The position numbers were made by a program, and so were the translations under genes. DNA of 46,882 bases from an uncultured Eubacteriales bacterium (GTDB lineage: Bacteria; Bacillota; Clostridia; Lachnospirales; Lachnospiraceae). The notes under the pieces are model-generated. The model made no database searches and had not been told where the DNA came from. It worked only from the letters and a program-made list of their open reading frames with translations. The stretch is taken from positions 1-46,882 of the forward strand of contig OMXJ01000024.1 of the NCBI GenBank assembly GCA_900315015.1, written 5' to 3'. Below, piece after piece: positions 1-6,963 of the stretch. How positions within the stretch are numbered: the stretch's first letter is position 1; every line of letters begins with the position of its first letter.

Positions 1-107
1 TCAACCAAAGGTGTCATGACCTAAATATCGTAGGCAGAATTTCTTCTGTCTCAGTCTGGTGAACCATTTAACGGAAGCCCACTGCCTTTAGGCGGTGGGG
101 AGTTCAC
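1..107 (+). mobile_element. IS200/IS605-family right end with omegaRNA-like 3' hairpin
   Basis: A GC-rich hairpin (CCCACTGCC at 78-86, TTTA loop, GGCGGTGGG at 91-99) is followed by AGTTCAC at 101-107. This is the typical right end of IS605-type elements that carry tnpB (orfB). In such elements the right end also encodes the scaffold of the omegaRNA that guides TnpB, and the flanking DNA acts as guide. The transposase gene would lie left of the window and is not seen. The boundary at 107 is inferred: beyond it, minus-strand sequence reads as an XRE repressor N-terminus. The family call rests on recognition of the hairpin and the AGTTCAC end, with no ORF in view. Confidence 0.7.
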
Positions 108-192
108 ATGATCTCAAAGATATACCAAGTATCTCGGCCACCTGCTACTGGGTCAGTCTCTTTTCTTTTCTCAAATCCTTAATCGCTCCCAT
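108..192 (-). pseudogene. XRE-family HTH regulator N-terminus, interrupted by the IS
   Basis: Read on the minus strand from the ATG at 192-190, preceded by GGAGG, the sequence encodes MGAIKDLRKEKRLTQ, an amber stop, then QVAEILGISLRS. This is the start of a Cro/C1-type helix-turn-helix with its LTQxQVAE helix, so a repressor or antitoxin is likely. The frame then runs into the IS right end near 107. The gene is doubly broken: TAG stands where this family usually has Glu or Gln, and the insertion removes the rest of the protein. The 3' part should lie beyond the left edge on the other side of the element. Confidence 0.7.
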
Positions 193-216
193 ATTGCACC
201 TCCATTATTATTATAA

Positions 217-265
217 TGCAATATTTGCACTTCATTATCAATAAGAAGTGTAAATATTGCACTTC
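217..265. promoter_or_regulatory. Inverted-repeat operator cluster upstream of the broken XRE gene
   Basis: TGCAATATTTGCACTTC (217-233) and GAAGTGTAAATATTGCA (245-261) form a 17-base inverted repeat with one mismatch. A third TGCAATAT copy overlaps the XRE start region (191-198, inverted). Repeated half-sites just upstream of an XRE gene are typical of autoregulation by such a repressor. The role is inferred from position. Positions 266-389 hold nothing that I can identify. Confidence 0.45.
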
Positions 266-389
266 CTATTTATCTTTCGTGAAACATAGTTTTTTGGTAG
301 TAAGAAAATGTTAATTGGGCAAGATATGCTGAATTATGCCGCGGTTCTGCGCTTATATTCTTAACTTCCTGAAAAAGTTCCACTCAAAC

Positions 390-662
390 TTACTTTTTAG
401 GCTTTCTTCCACGTCGTTTCTGTGTACTTTTTGCCAATTGTTCCTCTGTCATCCCTGACTTAAGAAACTCGGCTACTTCTTCATAACTTCTATTACCATT
501 TTCGAATAGTTTGAGCAGTTCTTCATTCTGCATTGCTCTTTTCTTTGCCATCAATTCTGCAAGCACAGCTATCTTTGTATCGTACTTTTCTTTTGCTTTT
601 ACGACCTCATCCTGTGCTCTCCTTATCTTGTCATCTATTGTCTATGTTGTTCTCTCCGCCAT
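390..662 (-). pseudogene. Mobilization-type accessory protein with an internal amber codon
   Basis: From the ATG at 662-660 the frame reads MAERTT, TAG (644-642), then TIDDKIRRAQDEVV through to RRGRKPKK and a TAA at 390-392. The product would be about 90 residues: a charged coiled-coil half, a short SYEEVAEFL segment and a basic RGRKPKK tail. I recognise this composition from small proteins of mobilizable elements in Clostridia, but no enzymatic domain is visible. The amber codon at position 7 breaks it. The start is shared in frame with the upstream wHTH fragment. The same start context (TATATCAG, then ATGGCGGAGAGA) recurs at about 10669-10688, so two copies of this locus once existed. Confidence 0.5.
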
Positions 663-839
663 CTGATATACCTCGTATCCCACCCTGAACAATCGTTTAG
701 CGAGCTGCATATTATAAAGCATCCATCTGAATGTGGAATCATTCAGCTCCTTGTTTTCTTTACGAAAAATTTCAATCAGATCATTTCTGGTATATGTCCT
801 GTCTCCCTTTAAGTTTTCTAATACATAATCTATCTTCAT
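642..839 (-). CDS. Small winged-helix-like N-terminal fragment, probably part of a decayed gene
   Basis: 65 codons, preceded by AAGGGGG about 11 bases before the ATG. The product reads MKIDYVLENLKGDRTYTRND and continues as a helix-rich domain ending RVGYEVYQ. This resembles the N-terminal winged helix of AbiEi/DUF6577-type antitoxin proteins (family recall, not proven). The last six residues, MAERTT, are the start of the neighbouring mobilization-type gene, reached in the same frame. The original gene has therefore probably been cut and joined to that fragment. Function is unknown, and it may be expressed as a truncated DNA-binding peptide. Confidence 0.4.
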   Translation of the reverse strand: MKIDYVLENLKGDRTYTRNDLIEIFRKENKELNDSTFRWMLYNMQLAKRLFRVGYEVYQMAERTT

Positions 840-918
840 TAATACAATAACCCCCTTGAGTGCATTGTCAAATTTTATAATAATTGACTATGTGCTTATA
901 GTAATTTGCGTTGAAACG

Positions 919-1060
919 CTTGTCAAGCGTTTTGTCATTTTTTTGTTTTTTGACATTGTGCTACAGGGATTTTTTGAGAAAAGCATCTGCATTTTATCCA
1001 TTTTTGCATAGGTTATTACAACTTCCTATCACTACTCATCTGATAATCGAAATGCATCAA
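919..1060. repeat. Direct repeat R1, copy 1
   Basis: About 142 bp that recur at 3884-4026 with only a few differences. The block includes the start of a palindrome (AAACGCTTG, T, CAAGCGTTT at 914-932, complete only in this copy), T-rich stretches, and the sequence encoding the last residues of the FMN-reductase fragment. Together with R2 it forms the two halves of an old duplication that also contains nfi. Confidence 0.9.
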
Positions 1061-1118
1061 TCATTTTTGCAGTATTTCCGTTAGACCGGGGGCTTCCGTT
1101 CAGCACAAGTATCTTCAT
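1032..1118 (-). pseudogene. NAD(P)H-dependent FMN reductase (flavodoxin-like), N-terminus only
   Basis: The start at 1118 is supported by GGAGGAG just upstream. The product begins MKILVLNGSPRSNGNTAK, the phosphate-binding loop of NADPH-dependent FMN reductases and iron-sulfur flavoproteins, which are normally about 180 residues. Here it stops after 28 residues (ending RLSDE), where repeat R1 begins. The gene lay directly downstream of nfi copy 1, so the two were probably neighbours in an ancestral locus. Confidence 0.75.
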
Positions 1119-1155
1119 AGTATTTACTCCTCCGTTAAATTTCGGGTATCGATTC

Positions 1156-1349
1156 TTATAATAGTTTACTTCTTCTCTTTTCATTATCACGTTCAATGTG
1201 TGTTTCAAGATCAGCAAGCCGGGTAGGCACAGGAATATGACTATCCTTGTCAGCAGTGCAAGATGACAAGCGATTTCAAGTGAGATATTATTTCCTACGG
1301 AAACAAAAACCGGTCTGACATCCTTATGAGTTCTCAGAGCCCTGCCATA
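1156..1349 (-). pseudogene. Endonuclease V C-terminal fragment (nfi copy 1), same as repeat R2
   Basis: The minus strand encodes YGRALRTHKDVRPVFVSVGN and continues NISLEIACHLAL, the last third of endonuclease V. After CTTGCACTG a single missing base throws the frame. One frame over, the normal ending continues as DKDSHIPVPTRLADLETH to RRSKLL and a TAA at 1158-1156. The fragment begins abruptly at 1349, with no 5' part of the gene. The 195-bp block is repeated at 4071-4235, where 30 bp are missing. Both copies share the frameshift, so it predates the duplication. Confidence 0.8.
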
Positions 1350-1448
1350 AAAAACCGGAAGTTTATTCCGTTTTTAGTACCGTTCCTTCCAAATTACTGC
1401 CAAAAAGCACCCTGCATAACGCAGAGTGCTCTCATCTCATCGGATAGT

Positions 1449-1634
1449 TCACCTTAAAAGGTGTAAACGGGGTTTAAATCCTTTTAATAAATCTTCAAAA
1501 TGCCATATTTTCGAAGCTTTTCGCTCTACTGAAATTGCTTGCCCCAGCAGATAAACAGGATTTTTAGGATCTTCATAAAAAGCACTCCCTTCTACGTTAT
1601 TATAGTACCATGTCTGGGAGATAAATTCTACCAC
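1449..1634 (-). CDS. Hypothetical fragment, 61 codons
   Basis: An open frame beginning with GTG encodes MVEFISQTWYYNNVEGSAFY and ends KPRLHLLR. No convincing ribosome binding site is seen, and I do not recognise the family. Its amino-acid composition is protein-like, with many aromatic residues and balanced charge. It lies between the nfi fragment and the lipoprotein gene in a decayed region, so a gene remnant is likely. A weak GC hairpin (GCACCCTGC/GCAGAGTGC near 1407-1430) precedes it on the left. Confidence 0.3.
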   Translation of the reverse strand: MVEFISQTWYYNNVEGSAFYEDPKNPVYLLGQAISVERKASKIWHFEDLLKGFKPRLHLLR

Positions 1635-1655
1635 ATTTCGATGAATTATTGAGAA

Positions 1656-2420
1656 TTATTTTACTATTTCTGCTTTTAATGCTTCAAATTCTTCCTCTGT
1701 TATGTCCTGGGCATCCTTATAATATCTTTTATTTCCGTCATCATCCCAGTCTTCCCATCCAAATGTGAAAGAATCTACTACTTCCAGATTTCCATCATAC
1801 TTCTCCAAATTATAGGTACATCTTCCTTCATGTGTACTATCACTATGTACTATCCAGTTTGCACCGTCATAGTTGGTATAAAAACAGTATCCGGTTGTGC
1901 CTTCTCCTTGTGCGAAGCACACTACCTCTCCATCCTTGCAGTCAAAACAATTGTCGCCATATATTTCATTCTCTAAGATAAATTCCACTTCACCATCATT
2001 ATCCAAATCAACAGGATCTGCTATAGTCACATATAAATTAGGATCGATTTCTTCTTCCGGGGTACCCAAAAACTGGAAAAAGCTTGCATCCATTGTTACT
2101 TCTTCACTACCGGTTGTCTTGACTTCAGCAGTTATTTCTCCCTCACAAAATGACTTAAACAGCTCTTCCGGTGTAGATTCATCTGTCTTTGCTTCGATAG
2201 TTGTAGCTTCATCTGTCTTTTCTTCGATAGTTGTAGTTTCATCTTTCTTTGCTTCGATAGTTGTAGCTTCATCTTTCTTTGCTTCGATAGTTGTAGCTTC
2301 CTTAGTTGCCACTTCCTGCGTAATTCCGGTGTTTGTAGAAACATCAGCTTTTCCGCATGATGTCAGCATTCCTACAGATAATAACACACATAATTCTCTT
2401 TTAACAATATCTTTTTTCAT
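1656..2420 (-). CDS. Repeat-bearing surface lipoprotein of unknown function
   Basis: 254 residues. The N-terminus has a short charged start, a hydrophobic stretch and a lipobox LTSC (Cys22), so it should be a lipid-anchored extracellular protein. Residues 42-81 are four tandem copies of a 10-residue unit (ATTIEAKKDE and variants), a flexible linker. The C-terminal domain (about 95-254) contains DLDNDGEVEF, a calcium-binding-like loop, and several Cys residues. The family is not recognised. The start has GAGAT seven bases upstream. It stands alone, flanked by remnants. Slippage in the repeat could change linker length between strains. Confidence 0.75.
   Translation of the reverse strand: MKKDIVKRELCVLLSVGMLTSCGKADVSTNTGITQEVATKEATTIEAKKDEATTIEAKKDETTTIEEKTDEATTIEAKTDESTPEELFKSFCEGEITAEVKTTGSEEVTMDASFFQFLGTPEEEIDPNLYVTIADPVDLDNDGEVEFILENEIYGDNCFDCKDGEVVCFAQGEGTTGYCFYTNYDGANWIVHSDSTHEGRCTYNLEKYDGNLEVVDSFTFGWEDWDDDGNKRYYKDAQDITEEEFEALKAEIVK
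2178..2297. repeat. 30-bp tandem repeat, four copies, inside the lipoprotein gene
   Basis: Four consecutive 30-bp units (forward strand, gcttcgatagttgtagcttc as core) keep the reading frame and encode the ATTIEAKKDE linker. The units differ at a few bases, so the array is not brand new. Confidence 0.85.
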
Positions 2421-2566
2421 AATATCTCTTTTCTTTAGTTTTTTTGGTTATTATTTATAGCATAAAAACCAATTTCGTATTATATCATATATCGGCTATT
2501 TGTGTGTTAATTTTTCATTAAAATTTGTCAAGCTTCTATTTCTTTTTGCTCTCTCAGTAAAAAATA

Positions 2567-2839
2567 CGGGTCTTTGACACTTTATAATCTTTCAGAATAA
2601 TGAAATCAGAGTTTGAAGCCAGACCAGTATATGTACAAAGGGACGACAGAATAAATGCACACATGAATATGACTTTGTTATCTCAAAGCAGCGGTTATGT
2701 GCCATCTTATAAAAGAACTGATTTAACAGACGAATTGCATCGAGCATTTGTATTTAGAACCGACTATGAATATCTCTCAAAAGTTGCAATGAGAAATATT
2801 GTAAAAGAATCAAAAGAAATTAAAAAAGCCGAAAAATAG
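2567..2839 (+). mobile_element. IS1634-like transposase remnant with internal deletion (copy A)
   Basis: From 2588 the plus strand encodes SFRIMKSEFEARPVYVQRDD and RINAH, then SGYVPSYKRTDLTDELHRAF, FRTDYEYLSK and a Lys-rich end at 2839. These match two separate blocks near the C-terminus of IS1634/IS4-type transposases (the ARPVYVQRxDRIKAH block and the following YKRxxLTDALH block). The stretch normally between them is missing and replaced by MNMTLLSQS. The 5' side is joined directly to CGGGTCTTTGACAC (2567-2580), which also opens copies B and C and may be the element's terminal repeat. The remnant cannot encode an active transposase. Confidence 0.7.
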
Positions 2840-2879
2840 CACGTTCCATAGATTGCTCCATATTTTTCCTCCCACAGTG

Positions 2880-3200
2880 CTATGCAGATTTCATTAAACA
2901 TAATCGTTTCCCATATTCATATAGTCTTCTAAAATCTGCAATGTAATCTGCGTGTATCTCTATAAAACTACTATGCACATGTTGCGGTACAAGCAAATCT
3001 TCCATATGCGCCTTCAGCAACCTGCTTAATACATACAGGTGGTCAACCGATGGTAAAATTCTCCCCTTAAACCACCGATAAATCGGCTGTGGGCAGGACA
3101 GAAGTAATATGTTCTGTATATCTTTAACTGTGTAACCGTTTTTTTCTATCATCTCTTTCAATAAGAGCCCAGTTTTCTTCATGTCAATATTTTCATACAT
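2880..3200 (-). CDS. XRE-family helix-turn-helix regulator
   Basis: 106 residues. The segment GYTVKDIQNILLLSCPQPIY followed by RWFKGRILPSVDHLYVLSRL is a classic Cro/C1-type helix-turn-helix (residues about 20-75), with the LSRLL segment that follows the recognition helix. Small stand-alone regulators of this type are common in Lachnospiraceae. The C-terminal 35 residues are unremarkable. The start has AAAGGAG ten bases upstream, and the gene begins 15 bases after the stop of the phage-type gene at 3216-3779, so the two are probably co-transcribed. Target unknown. Confidence 0.8.
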   Translation of the reverse strand: MYENIDMKKTGLLLKEMIEKNGYTVKDIQNILLLSCPQPIYRWFKGRILPSVDHLYVLSRLLKAHMEDLLVPQHVHSSFIEIHADYIADFRRLYEYGKRLCLMKSA

Positions 3201-3215
3201 AGTTAATCAGCTCCT

Positions 3216-3779
3216 TTAACAAAACTCTCCTTCGGTCCAATCAAATGGATAATCCGGATCTTCCCAGTATTTTTCCCCAGACCAAGATCTTTCATATACC
3301 TTAAAACGCTTACGAGCCTGCTTTTCTTTTTCTTCATATATTCTATGGCAGAACGGCATATATATCTCCGCCTCCTGCTCTGTACAGGGTATAACGTGCA
3401 CTGTTGGTTTACTATCCTTAAAAACCGGATCTATCTCGTAAACCCACTTAAACGGCTCCGGCTGACGCTGGCTGTGTCTATACACCCTGTTAAAGTACTG
3501 CTGCCAGGAATACTTCCCGCCATATTCATCATAAATACCAACGACATTCTTATTTTTCAAGCAAAATTCTTCCAGATCCTTAAATGAATGAATTGTATTA
3601 TGCTTTTGGAATAACGGCCGCCATCCTACACTCAACTTATTCAGATGAACCTTATAACCCAGATATGGCTCATCTACAATTTCATATTCTTCATCTGTAA
3701 TTCCATAATCTGTTTCAACCGCAAAATACTCTCGCATCAGTTTCTTGCTTTTACTCATAATATAAAAATTTGTTCCCAT
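3216..3779 (-). CDS. Phage/element-type hypothetical protein (MGTNFY family)
   Basis: 187 residues beginning MGTNFYIM, with HLNKLSVGWRPLFQ at about 46-59. This start plus the H-x-x-K-x-S-x-GW motif recalls small proteins of phages and integrated elements in Firmicutes whose function is not known to me. The protein is soluble, rich in aromatic residues and ends with an acidic tail. There is no signal peptide or membrane segment. The XRE regulator follows immediately downstream in the same direction, which supports an accessory or prophage origin. Confidence 0.6.
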   Translation of the reverse strand: MGTNFYIMSKSKKLMREYFAVETDYGITDEEYEIVDEPYLGYKVHLNKLSVGWRPLFQKHNTIHSFKDLEEFCLKNKNVVGIYDEYGGKYSWQQYFNRVYRHSQRQPEPFKWVYEIDPVFKDSKPTVHVIPCTEQEAEIYMPFCHRIYEEKEKQARKRFKVYERSWSGEKYWEDPDYPFDWTEGEFC

Positions 3780-3883
3780 ATGATATCCTCCCGTCTTGTT
3801 GATTGTATGATAACCTATGGAAACAACTATTGCATTGGACTGTTAGTCCAAAATGAAAAGTTCTTAATATTGAAATTCAAATT

Positions 3884-4026
3884 CTTGTCAAGCGTTTTGT
3901 CATTTTTTTATTTTTTTGACATTGTGCTACATAGATTTTTTGAGAAAAGCATCTGCATTTTATCCATTTTTGCATAGGTTATTACAACTTCCTATCACTA
4001 CTCATCTGATAATCGAAATGCATCAA
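3884..4026. repeat. Direct repeat R1, copy 2
   Basis: About 143 bp, near-identical to 919-1060. Between R1 and R2, copy 1 carries the FMN-reductase start, while this copy has an unrelated 44-bp piece (4027-4070) with a small hairpin (CCTGCTTTTATAGCAGAA on the minus strand). Part of the duplicated block was therefore lost or replaced here. Confidence 0.9.
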
Positions 4027-4067
4027 ATCAGACCTATAAAAATAAAATTCTGCTATAAAAGCAGGAT

Positions 4068-4730
4068 TTACTTATAATAGTTTACTTCTTCTCTTTTCAT
4101 TATCACGTTCAATGTGTGTTTCAAGATCAGCAAGCCGGGTAGGCACAGGAATATGACTATCCTTGTCAGGATATTATTTCCTACGGAAACAAAAACCGGT
4201 CTGACATCCTTATGAGTTCTCAGAGCCCTGCCATATACTTCACCATCAATTACTATATCCGTAAAGCTCCCTGCTTCATTCTCTGGTTCAACATAGTCAG
4301 TTTGCTTATCAACGCGGAAATACGACTTTGCAACTCCGAAAGTCGGTTTGTCCAGGTAAAACGAAGCATGTGTAGCTATGCCCATATGACGTGGGTGAAG
4401 ATAGCCGTTTCCATCAAATACATATATATCGGGTTTTGTTTCAAGCAGCTCTGCGGTTTTAATAACGAGCGGAAGCTCCCTGAATGCCAGAAAACCCGGT
4501 ATATAGGGTACTCCTATTCTTCCGCTGAAATGCTTTTTTTCTATTACTTTGTGAGTGCTGATTTCTATTATCACAATACAGCATACCGCATATTCCTCCT
4601 CACCGTCCTTCCAATAAGCAAGATCCACTCCGGCGGCAGTTTTCATGTCAGAAACGTCAAAGTTGTCACAAAGAGAAATATTATTTCTCAGCTCATTTTG
4701 TATTACAGTGTATTCAGCCTCGCCATTCAT
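4068..4730 (-). CDS. nfi: Endonuclease V (deoxyinosine 3' endonuclease) with an altered C-terminus
   Basis: 220 residues. Family motifs are clear: AAGVDLAYW with the metal-binding Asp (residue 36), the wedge PYIPGFLAFRELP with the catalytic Glu, and YVFDGNGYLHPRHMGIATHA with the next Asp. Endonuclease V cleaves one base 3' of deaminated adenine (inosine) in DNA and of inosine in RNA, in the cytoplasm. The ending is abnormal. After VFVSVGNNI a 30-bp in-frame deletion removes the segment still present in copy 1. A shared one-base deletion then replaces the usual SHIPVPTRLADLETH tail with an unrelated hydrophobic stretch. Catalytic residues remain, but activity is uncertain. The protein may also be unstable. 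Confidence 0.85.
   Translation of the reverse strand: MNGEAEYTVIQNELRNNISLCDNFDVSDMKTAAGVDLAYWKDGEEEYAVCCIVIIEISTHKVIEKKHFSGRIGVPYIPGFLAFRELPLVIKTAELLETKPDIYVFDGNGYLHPRHMGIATHASFYLDKPTFGVAKSYFRVDKQTDYVEPENEAGSFTDIVIDGEVYGRALRTHKDVRPVFVSVGNNILTRIVIFLCLPGLLILKHTLNVIMKREEVNYYK
4071..4235. repeat. Direct repeat R2, copy 2 (3' end of nfi)
   Basis: 165 bp matching 1155-1349 except for a 30-bp deletion next to GGATATTATTTCC. Outside the deletion the copies look essentially identical, which indicates a recent duplication. Confidence 0.9.
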
Positions 4731-4784
4731 AATTCACCTTTCTTTCCTGATATTCACTCCGATCAATAACTCGGATCAATAAAT

Positions 4785-5204
4785 CTAGTGGCGATACTTT
4801 CTTAATGTAAATTTTAACTGAAATAGACCAATAAATATTGCAAATGCTCCAATAGTTCCTTTTCCATATTCATTGCGTTTCTCGGGATCTTCGGAATTAA
4901 CCTTTACTACTATTGTGTCACCTTCATTATATTCATGCTCTAACCAGTCTGTTTCATAAGTATATTTTTTCTCATTAACCACATATTCACATGTTGCTTT
5001 ATACTTATACTTATCCTTATTCCTTTCTCCACTTTTCCTCTTATAAAGTTTCCTTTCAACCTTCTTAACAACAGCATTAACCTTCATATCATAATTATTA
5101 TTTTCTTTTACCTGTAAAAGTATAAAATAAACACCAAATACAAAAAGTAATACTACTATTGCAAGCGAAAACAACATTCCTGATTTTTTTTTCATATTAA
5201 TCAA
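4785..5204 (-). CDS. Two-helix membrane protein, DUF3592-like
   Basis: 139 residues. A transmembrane helix lies at about 10-31 and a second at about 113-130. Between them is an extracytoplasmic segment with YKATCEYVVNEKKYTYET and EGDTIVVKVNSEDPEKR, the strand pattern of DUF3592-type proteins. No enzymatic motif is seen. The likely start is TTG at 5204, because AAGGAG sits five bases before it; the next ATG (MKKKSGM) is 14 bases away. The binding site overlaps the stop of the upstream gene (5214-6500), so the two are probably translationally coupled and work together at the membrane. Confidence 0.6.
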   Translation of the reverse strand: MINMKKKSGMLFSLAIVVLLFVFGVYFILLQVKENNNYDMKVNAVVKKVERKLYKRKSGERNKDKYKYKATCEYVVNEKKYTYETDWLEHEYNEGDTIVVKVNSEDPEKRNEYGKGTIGAFAIFIGLFQLKFTLRKYRH

Positions 5205-5213
5205 TTATACTCC

Positions 5214-6500
5214 TTAGTTGTATTTTAATTCAATCAACGCCCAATCATCTGAAGTGATATCGTACTCATTTTCACAATACGGACATTTTTTTAATTTTGT
5301 TGCATCAAAGCTGGCACCGCAGGACGGGCAGCTTATCTTTGTCATAGAGAAGTTGAAATCAACAGGTATATCAGTTCGTCTCTTTAAGGTTGCAGAAAAC
5401 ACCTGTGGCTTATAATACACCTTATTTCCTTTAGCATAAAGCACATCAAAGTAAGCTTTCGTCTTAACTGTCACAAAATTTCCTTCATCCTTGAATTTTA
5501 TAACACCGAGAGCTCCTCCATAATTTAAGTCAATTATATCCTTCATCCGTAAATCAAGTCTATCTCCAACATACAATGCAAGTTCTTTTTCATCTTCAGA
5601 AAACACGGCTGTTTTAATAAGAGATATAGCCTTACTTGTAAAATATTCGTATGAAAATTCAGGACTGACTTTTTGCATTCTAGATTCAAATCTTCGTCTT
5701 GAACCTACCGTTCCAAATTTATTCAAATTTACTATCAGTTTAACCATGCCTCTTATATATATAAAAAATATAGTTCCCATGTATGTAGCAATAAAATTTG
5801 TTATAATAAGTGCAACAACACCACTTATCATAAGAAAATTATTCTCTTTCATTGCAGATAGTGAAAACATATCCGGATGCATCAAAGAAACCAGTATATA
5901 TAATATTACTAAAGAAACAAAATACAATTTTTTATATAATGATTTAAACTCACCCTTATTTACATTTGAATCATCTAAAAAATAAAATGATGAAACCTTT
6001 GGAAAAAGATCATCCATTTTAAACTTTGTTCCGCATTGCGGACAGCCATCCTGCAGTCCGGATACAGTAGATACAAAGCCACAGTTAGGACAAGAGAATG
6101 GATCATCTTCCGGATGAACACCACTTATTACATCTGTAACAGTTCCATATACTACGCTTTTTTTGTCATCCTTATAAATAGCTTTTCCGTTTTTTCTTAC
6201 TACTCGTTTTATTCCACAAAAATCGCTGCAGACAGTATTCAAATAATGCATGTCTTTCCAATCACTTAGAGGTATAAACTCAAATTTATTTTTTCCTCTT
6301 GGATAAATCTTGTAGTCAATCTCAAGATCTTTTGATTTAATCCTGTCTTGTTGTAGTTCTAGCGAATATGCAATATCTCTATCTGCAAAAGAAACATTTT
6401 TTCTTTTTTTAAACGTCTCTCCAAAGGACTCCAAAAAATCACTCAATTTATTGTTTGTTGCCCTTGGTACTTTTTTCCCATTGAAAAAATTATATCCCAT
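5214..6500 (-). CDS. Zinc-ribbon membrane protein with Tim44-like domain
   Basis: 428 residues. Cys pairs FSCPNCGF...GCPQCGTKF (about 136-162) and, at the C-terminus, ISCPSCGASF...KKCPYCENEY form two zinc ribbons. Two transmembrane helices follow the first ribbon (about 192-208 and 222-250). The soluble part after them (FSYEYFTSKAISLIKTAVFS and onwards) resembles the Tim44-like lipid-proximal fold found in Firmicutes zinc-ribbon membrane proteins. Function is unknown; a membrane scaffold or sensor seems plausible. The neighbour DUF3592-like gene follows after nine bases. The stretch 6501-6665 upstream holds no gene. Confidence 0.65.
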   Translation of the reverse strand: MGYNFFNGKKVPRATNNKLSDFLESFGETFKKRKNVSFADRDIAYSLELQQDRIKSKDLEIDYKIYPRGKNKFEFIPLSDWKDMHYLNTVCSDFCGIKRVVRKNGKAIYKDDKKSVVYGTVTDVISGVHPEDDPFSCPNCGFVSTVSGLQDGCPQCGTKFKMDDLFPKVSSFYFLDDSNVNKGEFKSLYKKLYFVSLVILYILVSLMHPDMFSLSAMKENNFLMISGVVALIITNFIATYMGTIFFIYIRGMVKLIVNLNKFGTVGSRRRFESRMQKVSPEFSYEYFTSKAISLIKTAVFSEDEKELALYVGDRLDLRMKDIIDLNYGGALGVIKFKDEGNFVTVKTKAYFDVLYAKGNKVYYKPQVFSATLKRRTDIPVDFNFSMTKISCPSCGASFDATKLKKCPYCENEYDITSDDWALIELKYN

Positions 6501-6665
6501 AAATCATACCTCTTTAAATATTCTTTTTTCATTACATATAATATACTATATCATTATAGCACAAAAAACAGAGCTAAAACAGAAAAATATTATATCATAT
6601 TTTCCTAAAATATAATATTTTTCTTTTTCCATTATTGTGTAACAGGCACATATCCAAAAAAGACG

Positions 6666-6791
6666 CGGGTCTTTGACACTTTTTTCTCTTAACTTTTCTT
6701 CAGAATAATGAAATAAGAGTTTGAAGCCAGACCAGTATATGTACAAAGGGACGACAGAATAAAGGCACACATGAATATGACTTTGTTATCT
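6666..6791 (+). mobile_element. IS1634-like transposase remnant (copy B)
   Basis: The block CGGGTCTTTGACAC (6666-6679), a T-rich joint, then FRIMK, a TAA stop, EFEARPVYVQRDDRIKAHMN and MTLLS matches copy A through the same deletion junction. The match ends at 6791, so the second transposase block is absent. The stop (TAA for TCA) and the truncation make it dead. Because A and B share the internal deletion, they derive from one deletion derivative that moved or was duplicated. Confidence 0.75.
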
Positions 6792-6830
6792 GGAAAATCA
6801 GCATCATAATAAAAATCACGCATATGAAAC

Positions 6831-6866
6831 AAGCGCCACCTGTAGATTATATCACAGGTAGCGCTT
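6831..6866 (-). terminator. Hairpin downstream of the esterase gene
   Basis: AAGCGCCACCTGT and ACAGGTAGCGCTT pair in a 13-bp stem with one wobble, around a 10-base loop. Read on the minus strand it lies about 100 bases after the esterase stop. The following T-run is short (GTTTC), so it is a moderate terminator at best. Nothing else was found in 6867-6963. Confidence 0.5.
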
Positions 6867-6963
6867 ATGTGATTTTGCGGATGAAAAAATTTCTAATCTG
6901 TCCCGGTATCATGTCCGCCCTTATCGTAAATGCACTGATAAAACGAGATAAAGAATGTTGAAT

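Noticed and set aside
1897-2460. 187-codon plus-strand frame over the lipoprotein
   Set aside because: It mirrors the tandem repeat and signal peptide of the minus-strand gene; codon patterns and the lipobox support the minus-strand reading.
6546-6770. 74-codon frame on the minus strand
   Set aside because: It is antisense to the IS1634-like remnant, lacks a ribosome binding site and has no family features.
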